Shown: positions 7,688 to 14,991 of the stretch, piece after piece
Layout of the letters: each line of letters begins with the position of its first letter
How positions within the stretch are numbered: the stretch's first letter is position 1
Source of the DNA: DATHZQ01 sp965216945
GTDB taxonomy: Bacteria; Actinomycetota; Acidimicrobiia; Spongiisociales; UBA5794
DNA length: 64,000 nt
Assembly (NCBI GenBank): GCA_965216945.1
Contig: CBDCGU010000003.1
Span: 2,914,001 to 2,978,000 of the forward strand
Direction of reading: 5' to 3'
The notes under the pieces: model-generated
Databases searched by the model: none
Told to the model about the DNA's origin: nothing
The model's input: only the letters and a program-made list of their open reading frames with translations
Translations under genes and position numbers: made by a program

Positions 7688-8452
7688 ATGAAACGATACG
7701 CAGTACTCGCTGCGATCATCATGCTTCTTGGCGCAGCCGCTCCCGCGGCTGCGCAAGAAGCGCTTCGACAAGAAGACGTGATCGAGGGGCGAGAAGAGAC
7801 AGACCCGTTCGACGAGCAACCGGTAGAGACGGTCGTTGCCGAGCCGTTGGGCTCCAAGGCGATGCGCGGCGACCTCAAGTCGCAGGGGTTCCGCAACGGA
7901 AGACTTCCACGAGCATCGCTCGACGAGGTCGAATCCGGCACCGCCGAGCGCTGTTATCTCGAACACGACGCAGCAGTGGCGTGGGAGCTGCTGGTCTTGG
8001 CCGCAGAGCACGACGGAGTCACCGGCTTCGCGGCAGGATGGTGCTACCGGGACCTCGAGCAGCAGGAGCGCACGTACAACCGCAATTGCCCATGGGTGAC
8101 GCCGCCCGCGCCCCCCGTCGTCGAGGGGGAAGAGCCGCTTCCGCCGCCCCCTCCGTACCGCGAATGCAAACTCCCCACGGCACTTCCCGGCACCTCGAAT
8201 CATGGTTGGGGTCGTGCGGTCGACGTCGTCGACACGACGACACGCAAGGCGCACATTCTGAGCTGCCGGGACCCCCAGTTCCTCTGGCTCGTCGAGAACG
8301 GGGAGCGTTTCGGCTGGGTGCTTCCCGCGTGGGCACGCTGTGGCTCGCGGAGTCAGGAACCCTGGCATTTCGAGTGGGCGGGATTGTCGATCCCGATCAC
8401 CGAGTTGATCGTCATCGAGCGGGCCGCTCGCGGGGCCGAGGTTCCCCACTGA
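7688..8452 (+). CDS. Secreted D-alanyl-D-alanine carboxypeptidase-like M15 peptidase
   Basis: A 254-residue exported protein: signal peptide (residues 1-22, ending AAPAAAQ) and an M15B/VanY-like catalytic region. The zinc site is visible as SNHGWGRAVDV (His172, Asp179) and EPWHFEW (His227). Such enzymes trim the terminal D-Ala of peptidoglycan stem peptides or cleave cross-bridges. A Pro-rich loop (about residues 138-157) interrupts the domain, and several cysteines may form disulfides outside the cell. The ATG at 7688 opens a good signal peptide and follows GGGGGCAGG. The structured leader suggests post-transcriptional control. Confidence 0.85.
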   Translation: MKRYAVLAAIIMLLGAAAPAAAQEALRQEDVIEGREETDPFDEQPVETVVAEPLGSKAMRGDLKSQGFRNGRLPRASLDEVESGTAERCYLEHDAAVAWELLVLAAEHDGVTGFAAGWCYRDLEQQERTYNRNCPWVTPPAPPVVEGEEPLPPPPPYRECKLPTALPGTSNHGWGRAVDVVDTTTRKAHILSCRDPQFLWLVENGERFGWVLPAWARCGSRSQEPWHFEWAGLSIPITELIVIERAARGAEVPH

Positions 8453-8477
8453 CGGCGCCACCGGTGAGTCGCGGCGC

Positions 8478-9605
8478 TCAATCGGCCACCGCTTCTGCAG
8501 CAGCCATGACCCGCAGGGTGTTGGTGCCGAGCACCTTGCGGATGTCCCCCTCGCTCCACGATCGCCGCAGCAGCTCCTCGGTGATGGCCGGGTAGCACGA
8601 CACGTCCTGGAGGCCTTCCGGCGTCATCGTCATCCCATCGAAGTCGGAGCCCAGGCCAACGGCATCGACGCCGGCCGTCTCTGCGACGTGCTCGATGTGG
8701 TCGACGACGTCGGTGACACCACCACGATCGACGTCGAGGTGCGACTCCACAGAGGCGATCTCGGCCGCGATGGCCGCTTCGTCGTCGCCCAACTCGGTGC
8801 GGATCGTGCGCCAGCGGTCGAACAGGTCGAGCATCGTCGTCGCAGTCTCCGCGATCAGGAATCCGGGGAAGAAGACGATCATCACCACCCCGCCGCGTTG
8901 CCCGATCGTTCGGATCACGTCATCGGGCACATTGCGGGGATGAGGCGTCAGCGTCCTCGAGTTGGAATGGGAGGCGATGATGGGCGCCTCGCTGGTGTCC
9001 AGGGCAGCGCGCATGGTCGTGGCCGCAACGTGAGAGATGTCGACGAGGACACCGAGGCGATTCATGTGGCGCACGATTCTGCGGCCATGCTCCGTGAGGC
9101 CGTCGTGCTCGGGATCGTCGGTTGCCGAGTCGGCCCATGTCGTGTTGTCGCTGTGGGTGAGCGTCATATACCTGGCGCCACGCTCCGCCAGCGCTTCCAG
9201 CTTGTCGAAGGAGTCCTCGATGCTGTGACCTCCTTCGACGCCGAGCACTCCGGCGATCCTGCCGGACCGGCGGATGCGCTGCACATCGGTGGAGGTTCGA
9301 GCCATCTCCATGCGTTCGTCGCTCGCCACCATGCGCTCGACGAGGTCGATCTGGTCGAGAGTGCGTCGGAACGGCTCCCCGATCCCGCAGGGGACGTACA
9401 CCGACCAGAACTGTCCGCCGACACCTCCTTCGAGCAGGCGCGGGACATCTGTGTGGAACTCGGGCAGCGGCCGGCGAGGATCACAGGCACTGAGGTCGCC
9501 GTCGCACGCGGTGCGCAGCTTCCACGGCAAATCGTTGTGACCATCCACGACCGGGAGGTCGGCGTGAATGCGTCGGGCGATGGCGGCGAAGTCCGGCGGC
9601 GGCAT
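8478..9605 (-). CDS. Membrane dipeptidase-type peptidase, family M19
   Basis: A 375-residue zinc dipeptidase of the renal dipeptidase family. Conserved metal and substrate motifs are in order: DGHNDLPW near residue 21, EGGHSIEDS, LTHSDNT, DISHVA, SHSNSR and GSDFDG near residue 320. Family members hydrolyse dipeptides, including D-amino-acid-containing ones, and some act on beta-lactams. No signal peptide is seen, so it is probably cytosolic. The ATG at 9605 has a TACCCT box 9 nt upstream that interleaves with the box of the divergent gene. It is convergent with the M15 peptidase gene. Confidence 0.9.
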   Translation of the reverse strand: MPPPDFAAIARRIHADLPVVDGHNDLPWKLRTACDGDLSACDPRRPLPEFHTDVPRLLEGGVGGQFWSVYVPCGIGEPFRRTLDQIDLVERMVASDERMEMARTSTDVQRIRRSGRIAGVLGVEGGHSIEDSFDKLEALAERGARYMTLTHSDNTTWADSATDDPEHDGLTEHGRRIVRHMNRLGVLVDISHVAATTMRAALDTSEAPIIASHSNSRTLTPHPRNVPDDVIRTIGQRGGVVMIVFFPGFLIAETATTMLDLFDRWRTIRTELGDDEAAIAAEIASVESHLDVDRGGVTDVVDHIEHVAETAGVDAVGLGSDFDGMTMTPEGLQDVSCYPAITEELLRRSWSEGDIRKVLGTNTLRVMAAAEAVAD

Positions 9606-9637
9606 GGCGGCGGCAGGGTACCGGTAGCCTGCCGGTC
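9606..9637. promoter_or_regulatory. Overlapping divergent leaderless promoters
   Basis: Only 32 bp separate the ATGs at 9605 (-) and 9638 (+). TACCCT on the minus strand (9615-9620) and TAGCCT on the plus strand (9625-9630) lie 9 and 7 nt from their starts, inside a near-palindrome bounded by GCAGG and CCTGC. The two promoters probably compete for polymerase. Confidence 0.45.
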
Positions 9638-10255
9638 ATGCGTCCCGCCGCCGATCTCCTGCTCATCGAGGCTGCCGCACTCCGTCCCATCTTGGAGCGC
9701 ACTCCCGAGGTGCGATTCAACCTCCCGACCGTGTGCAGCGGATGGAGTGTCCGAGATGTGCTAGCGCATTGTGGGGCGGCTCTCAGCCACGTGGCCGAGG
9801 GCACGGTGCATCGATTCACCCCGGACGACAACGAGCGCGATGTCGAGATTCGGCGGCAGTGGGAGCTCCGTGCCGTCCTCGACGAGCTGTGGCGTGGATA
9901 TGAGGCCGGGGCGGCGGCCATCGACGCGGCGGGTGGCAGGTTGGACGGCGTGGGCATCGGCGAGTGGATGCACGGTGGCGATGTCCGAGATGCGCTGGGC
10001 GAGCCCGGTGCATACGTCGGCGACGGCAGCGATCTGGCGCTGCAACTCCTCCTGGAGCGCAGCCGCACGATGGAGAGGCCGGCGGTGGCACTGCTCATCG
10101 ATCATCAACCGCACCGCTTCGGTGTGGGCGACCCGGGCGCACATCTCGCAACGGATCTCGAGACGTTCGTCCGGCTGACCGGCAACCGTCGTCCCGATCC
10201 CGATCGCTACTGGCTCGAGAGCGGGGAACCGGCGGATCTGGTGCTGTTCAGCTGA
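9638..10255 (+). CDS. Maleylpyruvate isomerase/DinB-family mycothiol-dependent protein
   Basis: A 205-residue protein of the actinobacterial MDMPI group of the DinB-like superfamily. CSGWSVRDVLAHC near residues 33-45 and EWMHGGDVRDALGEP near residues 109-123 are the family signatures; the histidines at these places bind the metal. The best-studied member is a mycothiol-dependent maleylpyruvate isomerase, but most relatives probably transfer mycothiol to other substrates. The following kinase-like gene starts on the last base of its stop codon, so they are translationally coupled. Confidence 0.75.
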   Translation: MRPAADLLLIEAAALRPILERTPEVRFNLPTVCSGWSVRDVLAHCGAALSHVAEGTVHRFTPDDNERDVEIRRQWELRAVLDELWRGYEAGAAAIDAAGGRLDGVGIGEWMHGGDVRDALGEPGAYVGDGSDLALQLLLERSRTMERPAVALLIDHQPHRFGVGDPGAHLATDLETFVRLTGNRRPDPDRYWLESGEPADLVLFS

Positions 10256-10797
10256 TGCGGCGCATCGCCGTCATCGGGTCGTCCGGTGCGGGCAAGACGA
10301 CAGTGGCACATCGCCTCGCCGCGGCGATCGACGCACCTGTGACAGCCCTCGATGCCGTGTACCACCAGCCGCAGTGGACGCCGCTGCCGGTCGAGGAGTT
10401 CCGCCGGCGCGTGGCGGCCGTCACTGCCCGCGATCGCTGGGTCGTCGACGGCAACTACTCGCTGGTCCGCGACATCGTGTGGGAGCGCGCCGACGTGATC
10501 GTGTGGCTCGATCTCCCGAAGTGGCTCGTGATGTCACGGATCACACGACGGACCGTGTTACGCGGGATCACCAAGCAAGGTCTGTGGAACGAGAACCACG
10601 AGGATTGGCGCAGCGTGTTCCGGCGGGATCCCGAAGAGAACATGATCCGGTGGACGTGGACCACTCACGACGGTCGAGTCCGCCGCTACGAGGCCATGCA
10701 GGTCGGTGAGTGGTCGCACAAGCGTTGGATCCGGCTCCGAACCCCATCCGAAGTCCACGCATTCGTGACGAGTCTGGAACGAGCGAACGGTCCCTGA
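10255..10797 (+). CDS. P-loop nucleotide kinase-like protein (FlaR/adenylate kinase-like)
   Basis: A 180-residue protein with a Walker A motif GSSGAGKTT at residues 8-16. It resembles the proteins often annotated as DNA topology modulation protein FlaR, which look like small adenylate- or shikimate-kinase relatives: YHQPQWTPL, WVVDGNYS, and the basic lid region RITRRTVLRG. The substrate is unknown. The start ATG overlaps the preceding stop codon (TGATG), so it forms an operon with the MDMPI-like gene. A longer frame extends upstream but lies inside that gene. Confidence 0.75.
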   Translation: MRRIAVIGSSGAGKTTVAHRLAAAIDAPVTALDAVYHQPQWTPLPVEEFRRRVAAVTARDRWVVDGNYSLVRDIVWERADVIVWLDLPKWLVMSRITRRTVLRGITKQGLWNENHEDWRSVFRRDPEENMIRWTWTTHDGRVRRYEAMQVGEWSHKRWIRLRTPSEVHAFVTSLERANGP

Positions 10798-10798
10798 G

Positions 10799-10815
10799 CG
10801 CCGGTGTCGCCGGCG
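10799..10815. terminator. Short hairpin between convergent genes
   Basis: CGCCGG, 5 nt, CCGGCG, directly after the kinase-like gene and before the end of the SufR-like gene. No T-tract. Confidence 0.35.
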
Positions 10816-10822
10816 AGGGTCC

Positions 10823-11518
10823 TCACACGTCGGTGACGCAGTCCTCGTCCGCAGCCGAGTGTGGGGTGACGAGCACGGCCGTCGACTGGTGGGTGGCTCC
10901 GAGTAGGCCGCTGACGATGCCCTGGTCGAGCTTGCACACGAGCTCCGGATGGTTGGTGGCGGTCTCGCCGAAGGGGCACGAGTGGGTGAGCAGGGTGCGG
11001 GAATCCGGTCGGGCTTCGGTGTCGAAGCCCATCCCCATCATGGTGCGGGCCACCGCTTGCACCGCGGCGTCGAAGCCGGCCTCCTCGGGCAGCCCGATCT
11101 GTGCGGCGAGCTCCCGGCCGTATTCCTCTCCGACCTCTACCGCGATGCGGGGTGCGGTCTCCGGAGCCACTCGCTGCAGCGCTCGGCACAGCAACTCGGC
11201 GAGGAGGTCGTATCGCCGCATGGGGAACTGGAGCGAGACCTCCTTGCCGGTCGGTTCGTAGTGCTTGGCCGGCCGGCCGGCTCCCGGTCCACGGCGGTCG
11301 TTGCGACGACGGTGGCTCACCTGCAGCCAGCCGTCGGCGACGAGGCGGTCGAGGTGATGGCGAGCCACGTTCGGGTGCAGGTCGAACAACCCGGCGATGT
11401 CGGCGACCGTCACCGGCTCGGCGGACTCGCGGACACTGATGTAGATGCCACGACGGGTGGTGTCACCGAGCGACGACGCAAGTGCGGCGACCTCTTCGTC
11501 GAACGTCTTGGTGTCCAT
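10823..11518 (-). CDS. HTH transcriptional regulator, SufR-like Fe-S sensor
   Basis: A 231-residue regulator. Residues 1-75 form a winged helix-turn-helix of the ArsR/DeoR type (VTVADIAGLFDLHPNVARHH, then RRNDRRGPGAGRPAKHY). The C-terminal half carries the cysteine pattern SCPFGETATNHPELVC and a last Cys in DEDCVTDV, resembling SufR, which binds an iron-sulfur cluster and represses Suf operons. It is divergent from mrp, an Fe-S cluster carrier, which supports a role in Fe-S homeostasis. Cluster binding and targets are inferred. The ATG at 11518 is the first plausible start. Confidence 0.7.
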   Translation of the reverse strand: MDTKTFDEEVAALASSLGDTTRRGIYISVRESAEPVTVADIAGLFDLHPNVARHHLDRLVADGWLQVSHRRRNDRRGPGAGRPAKHYEPTGKEVSLQFPMRRYDLLAELLCRALQRVAPETAPRIAVEVGEEYGRELAAQIGLPEEAGFDAAVQAVARTMMGMGFDTEARPDSRTLLTHSCPFGETATNHPELVCKLDQGIVSGLLGATHQSTAVLVTPHSAADEDCVTDV

Positions 11519-11550
11519 CGCCAGCCTCAGATTTGGACGATCTTGCCCTC

Positions 11551-11579
11551 ACTATAGTTTCTATCCACTACGCAGATAG
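11551..11579. promoter_or_regulatory. Divergent SufR-like/mrp promoter with candidate operator
   Basis: ACTATAGT (11551-11558) is self-complementary and can supply a -10 box in both directions. Next to it is CTATC, 9 nt, GATAG (11561-11579), a dyad of operator size that the neighbouring regulator could bind. Confidence 0.4.
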
Positions 11580-11593
11580 GAGTATGCATCCCC

Positions 11594-12697
11594 ATGAGCA
11601 CCGTGGATCTCGAAGCCCTGCGGGCGGCGATCGGCAAGGTCGAGGATCCTGAGATCCATCGCTCGCTGGCGGACCTCAACATGCTGCGAGAGCTGGATGT
11701 CGACCCGTCCGGCGCCGTGCGAGTGCTGGTGGCTCTGACCATTCCAGGGTGCCCGCTCAAGGACAAGCTCACCGAAGACGTGACTCGGGCCGCCTTGGGC
11801 GTTCCCGGCGTCACCGCGGTTGCGGTCGAGTTCACCCACATGACGGACGAGGAGCGCGCCCAGCTCGTGTCCGATGTCCGTGGTGCACCGACCCGCCAGA
11901 TCACCATCGGCGGTTCGGGGAGCGCGACCCGTGTGATCGCCATCTCCTCGGGCAAAGGTGGCGTCGGCAAGTCGTCCGTGACGGCGAACCTCGGCGTCTC
12001 GCTGGCCCGTCTCGGCAGGACCGTGGGGATCATCGATGCCGACGTGTGGGGATTCTCGATCCCCAAGATGTTGGGTATCGATCGACCGCCGACCGTCATC
12101 GACGAAACGCTGCTGCCGCCCGAGGTGCACGGTGTGCGGGTGATGTCGATGGACTACTTCGTCCGGCCGGATCAGGCTGTGATCTGGCGGGGACCGATGC
12201 TGCACAAAGCCCTGGAGCAGTTTCTCGCCGACGTGCACTGGGACGACCCCGACTATCTCCTCATCGACATGCCGCCCGGAACCGGCGACATTGCCATTTC
12301 GATGTCACAGTTCCTCCCCCGTGCGCAAGCGATCGTCGTGACCACGCCGCAGATCACGGCACAGCGGGTCGCCAAGCGAGCCGGGCTGATGGCGCGCAAG
12401 GTGAACCAAGAGGTGATGGGCGTCATCGAGAACATGTCGTGGTTCACGGGCAACGACGGGGTGCGCTACCCCATCTTCGGTGAGGGCGGTGGCGCAGCGC
12501 TCGCCGCCGAGCTCGAGGTCGACCTACTCGGTCAGATCCCGCTCGTTCCTGCGCTCCGCGAGGGCGCCGACCGTGGGCAGCCGGTTACGATCGCCGATCC
12601 TGGGGGTGAGGCCGCACAGGCGTTCGAGCATCTTGCCGACGCCGTCGAGGCTCGCAAGCCTCGTGTGAGGACTCATCCCGAGTTGATTGTTCGCTGA
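11594..12697 (+). CDS. mrp: Mrp/NBP35-family Fe-S cluster carrier ATPase
   Basis: A 367-residue protein with an N-terminal MIP18/DUF59 domain (about residues 5-85) and a Mrp/ApbC ATPase domain. The deviant Walker A is SSGKGGVGKSS near residue 118; DADVWGFSIP and LLIDMPPGTGD follow. Family members hold and transfer Fe-S clusters to apoproteins. The usual C-terminal CxxC is not evident in this sequence, so cluster binding may differ from ApbC; that is worth noting. It starts at ATG 11594, is divergent from the SufR-like gene, and is followed by a DUF3107 gene in the same direction. Confidence 0.88.
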   Translation: MSTVDLEALRAAIGKVEDPEIHRSLADLNMLRELDVDPSGAVRVLVALTIPGCPLKDKLTEDVTRAALGVPGVTAVAVEFTHMTDEERAQLVSDVRGAPTRQITIGGSGSATRVIAISSGKGGVGKSSVTANLGVSLARLGRTVGIIDADVWGFSIPKMLGIDRPPTVIDETLLPPEVHGVRVMSMDYFVRPDQAVIWRGPMLHKALEQFLADVHWDDPDYLLIDMPPGTGDIAISMSQFLPRAQAIVVTTPQITAQRVAKRAGLMARKVNQEVMGVIENMSWFTGNDGVRYPIFGEGGGAALAAELEVDLLGQIPLVPALREGADRGQPVTIADPGGEAAQAFEHLADAVEARKPRVRTHPELIVR

Positions 12698-12721
12698 GAT
12701 CGAGAACCGGAGGCAGGCAAG

Positions 12722-12955
12722 GTGAGCGACACGACGAAGATGCGCATCGGGTTCGAGGGCGCACGGGAGTTGGAGCTCGAGGTCGAGGACGCAGCCGACG
12801 CACGGGCCACGATCGAAGACGGCGTCGCCGCTGAGGATCGGATGGTGTGGCTGACCGATTCCCGGGGACACGAGTTCGGGCTCATCGTTGCCAAGCTCGC
12901 CTTCATCGAGGTCGAGGGCGAATCCGGCGGCACCGGCATCGGGTTCGGGAGCTGA
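12722..12955 (+). CDS. DUF3107 family protein
   Basis: A 77-residue acidic protein matching the actinobacterial DUF3107 family: RIGFEGARELELEVED at the start, a central helix, VWLTDSRGHEFGLIVAKLAF in the second half. Function is unknown. The GTG at 12722 has GGAGG 7-8 nt upstream, and the 24-bp gap from mrp suggests one transcript. A strong hairpin follows, ending the unit. Confidence 0.75.
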   Translation: MSDTTKMRIGFEGARELELEVEDAADARATIEDGVAAEDRMVWLTDSRGHEFGLIVAKLAFIEVEGESGGTGIGFGS

Positions 12956-12970
12956 CCGGCGGTTCAACGG

Positions 12971-13002
12971 CGACGAGCCCCGATGCGGATCGGGGCTCGT
13001 CG
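12971..13002. terminator. Strong bidirectional terminator
   Basis: Perfect 14-bp stem: CGACGAGCCCCGAT and ATCGGGGCTCGTCG around a GCGG loop. It separates the convergent DUF3107 and whiB genes. There is no T-tract, as is common in actinobacteria. Confidence 0.75.
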
Positions 13003-13024
13003 GAGGGAGATCTGTTGTAGGGGG

Positions 13025-13297
13025 TCAGCTGGCCTGGCGCTGGCGGCGGCGCTCGGCGAGCCAGCGCTTGCGCAGCCGGCGCCGGTCGTCCTCGGGGTAG
13101 CCGCCCCAGATACCGGCTTCCTGGTTGGTTTCGAGAGCGTACTGAAGGCAGGCTTCTTGCACGGAGCACTGTCCGCAGATGGCGGTGGCCTTGTCGATTT
13201 GGGGGACGGCAGGACCGGTGGTCCCGATCGGGAAGAAGAGATCGGGGTCGGTGTCGCGACAGGCGGAGAGCTCTCGCCAGTCGGTAAGCGTCAGCAT
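13025..13297 (-). CDS. WhiB-family iron-sulfur transcriptional regulator
   Basis: A 90-residue WhiB-like protein. The four cluster cysteines are Cys13, Cys41, Cys44 and Cys50 (CGQC with a later C), the beta-turn is GIWGGYPEDD, and the C-terminus is Arg/Lys rich (RRRLRKRWLAERRRQRQ), the DNA-binding end. WhiB proteins are [4Fe-4S] regulators found essentially only in actinobacteria and their phages. The ATG at 13297 follows AAGGAG. An exact CRP-type site lies 43-59 bp upstream, as in the cAMP-CRP-controlled whiB1 gene of Mycobacterium tuberculosis. The paralogue (WhiB1, WhiB2 or other) is not certain. Confidence 0.92.
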   Translation of the reverse strand: MLTLTDWRELSACRDTDPDLFFPIGTTGPAVPQIDKATAICGQCSVQEACLQYALETNQEAGIWGGYPEDDRRRLRKRWLAERRRQRQAS

Positions 13298-13340
13298 GCG
13301 GTCAGCTCCTTGGGCGTCGGGGGGTGCTCACGAATGTGAA

Positions 13341-13356
13341 TGTGAATTCTTTCACA
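13341..13356. promoter_or_regulatory. CRP-type operator upstream of whiB
   Basis: TGTGAATTCTTTCACA is an exact TGTGA-N6-TCACA dyad. A third TGTGAA half site directly precedes it (13335-13340). The site is 44 nt from the whiB start. Confidence 0.6.
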
Positions 13357-13469
13357 AATCTGATCTTTAGAAAGAGCCGCTTTCCGGCTCGCTGCAGACT
13401 GTAAACCCGCTGTGGTGGCTAGGCAAGGGATTTTTCCGTACTTTTGCGCGGCGATGGGCAGCGGGATCG

Positions 13470-13496
13470 TTGCGGGGTGTTTGAATAGCCCCGCAA
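13470..13496 (+). promoter_or_regulatory. Inverted repeat in the yqeY leader
   Basis: TTGCGGGG, 11 nt, CCCCGCAA, ending just before the AGGAGG ribosome-binding site of the next gene. It may be an operator or an RNA hairpin affecting translation. Confidence 0.35.
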
Positions 13497-13515
13497 TGAA
13501 ACAGGAGGAAGCTCG

Positions 13516-13971
13516 ATGAGCGTCCAGACGGAGCTCCGAACCGAACTCGAGGATGCCATGCGGGCGCAGGACAAGGCGCGCATCAATGTCATCCGCCAAA
13601 TCGAGACGGAGGTCTCGATGGCCAAGGCGGCCCCGGGGTTCGACGGCGACGTCGACGATGCTCTCTATCTGAAGACGATCGCAACGTACGTCAAGAAGAT
13701 GGACAAGGCGCGTCGGGAGTACGAAGCCGCAGGTGAGCGCGGCAAGGCACAAGCAGAGCAGCTGGCGTGGGAGATCCAATACCTGGCGCAGTGGCTGCCG
13801 ATCGGCCCGAGTGAGCATGAGACACGGGCCATCGTGCGTTTTGCGATCGCCGAGCTGAAGGCGGACGACCCGAAGATGATGGGCAGGGTCATCGGTCACG
13901 TGATGAAGTCGGCCACGGGCCTGGACGGAGCTCTCGTCAACCGTCTCGTGCGGGAAGAGCTCGGGACATAG
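13516..13971 (+). CDS. GatB/YqeY domain-containing protein
   Basis: A 151-residue stand-alone GatB/YqeY domain: QTELRTELEDAMRAQDKARI at the start, then YLKTIATYVKKMDKARREYE, LAWEIQYLAQWLP and the compact C-terminal three-helix region. The domain resembles the tRNA-recognition tail of GatB. Its own function is not established; a role in tRNA-dependent amidation is often suggested. The ATG at 13516 has AGGAGG 6-7 nt upstream. The ligase gene begins 26 bp after its stop codon, so the two may be cotranscribed. Confidence 0.85.
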   Translation: MSVQTELRTELEDAMRAQDKARINVIRQIETEVSMAKAAPGFDGDVDDALYLKTIATYVKKMDKARREYEAAGERGKAQAEQLAWEIQYLAQWLPIGPSEHETRAIVRFAIAELKADDPKMMGRVIGHVMKSATGLDGALVNRLVREELGT

Positions 13972-13997
13972 CCGCCGAACTCCCCATCTACGAGCCC

Positions 13998-14933
13998 ATG
14001 CTCGCGGTGCGCTGGGAGGCGCCTTTCGCCGGCGACAACTGGGGCTTCGAGATCAAGTGGGATGGTGTGCGCACCGTGCTCTACACCGACGCCGGGGCTG
14101 TTCGGCTGCGAAGCAGGGCCGGCAACGACACCACGGCGACCTATCCCGAGCTGACCCGATTCGATCCCGGGCGGCCGATGATCCTCGACGGCGAAGTGGT
14201 TGCTCTCGACGAGGCGGGACGGCCGTCGTTCGAGCGGCTGCAGCAGCGGATGAACGTGAGTGCCCCTGCTCTCGTCGCAACGAAGGCCGCCGACGTGCCC
14301 ATCACCTACGTGGTCTTCGACCTCTTGTACGACGGCGAGCCTCTTCTCGAGCTGCCATGGCGGGAACGCCGCGATCGACTGGCAGCCGTCGATTTGCCTG
14401 CGCCGTTCGTTCGTTCCGAACCTGTCGATCGTGATCCCGAGCCGCTGTGGCGCTTTGTGAACGAGCGCGGCATCGAGGGCATCGTCGCAAAGCGCCTCGC
14501 CAGTCCGTACCGGCCGGGAACACGATCCGGCGATTGGCGCAAGATCTCCGTTTTCCGGTCGGTACGGGCCGTGGTGGGCGGCTTCACCGTCGGCGACGGC
14601 CGGCGCACCGGTTCGTTCGGATCGCTGGTGCTGGGGCTCTACGACGGCGACGACCTGCGGTGGGTCGGATCGGTGGGAAGCGGATTCAGCGACGAAGAGT
14701 TGTCGGCGATCCGATCTGCACTCGACGAGATGACGACAGCCGAGTCGCCGTTTGCCGGCCGGGTCGAAGCCCTCCGCCCGGTGACCTGGGTGCATCCCCA
14801 GCTCGTGGCGGTCGTCCAGTACAAGGAGTGGACGGTGGCGGGCCGTCTTCGCGCCCCCTCGTTCAAGGGGTTCACCAGCGACATCCCCACAGCCATCACG
14901 TGGCAATCCGAAGGCCCCACCGCCCCGGGATGA
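13998..14933 (+). CDS. ATP-dependent DNA ligase (LigC/LigD ligase-domain type)
   Basis: A 311-residue ligase consisting of the adenylation domain and an OB fold, with no polymerase or nuclease domain. Motif I is EIKWDGVR (the adenylated Lys is near residue 19), followed by LRSRAGND, ILDGEVVALD, YVVFDLLY, EGIVAKRL and the motif V region WRKISVFRSV. Such ligases seal double-strand breaks with Ku in bacterial NHEJ. The ku gene is convergent immediately downstream. The ATG at 13998 gives MLAVRWEAPF, slightly inside the usual start; an upstream non-ATG start sharing the yqeY end is possible. Confidence 0.88.
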   Translation: MLAVRWEAPFAGDNWGFEIKWDGVRTVLYTDAGAVRLRSRAGNDTTATYPELTRFDPGRPMILDGEVVALDEAGRPSFERLQQRMNVSAPALVATKAADVPITYVVFDLLYDGEPLLELPWRERRDRLAAVDLPAPFVRSEPVDRDPEPLWRFVNERGIEGIVAKRLASPYRPGTRSGDWRKISVFRSVRAVVGGFTVGDGRRTGSFGSLVLGLYDGDDLRWVGSVGSGFSDEELSAIRSALDEMTTAESPFAGRVEALRPVTWVHPQLVAVVQYKEWTVAGRLRAPSFKGFTSDIPTAITWQSEGPTAPG

Positions 14934-14943
14934 GCTCGAACAG

Positions 14944-14986
14944 GAGCCCCGATCGGGCTCAACTCGCCCGAGGCCTGCCTCGGGCG
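14944..14986. terminator. Double hairpin between ligase and ku
   Basis: GAGCCC-N5-GGGCTC (14944-14960) is followed by CGCCCGAGGC-CT-GCCTCGGGCG (14965-14986), a member of the palindrome family also seen at 23990, 24222 and 31529. It lies between convergent genes and probably terminates both. Confidence 0.6.
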
Positions 14987-14991
14987 AAATC

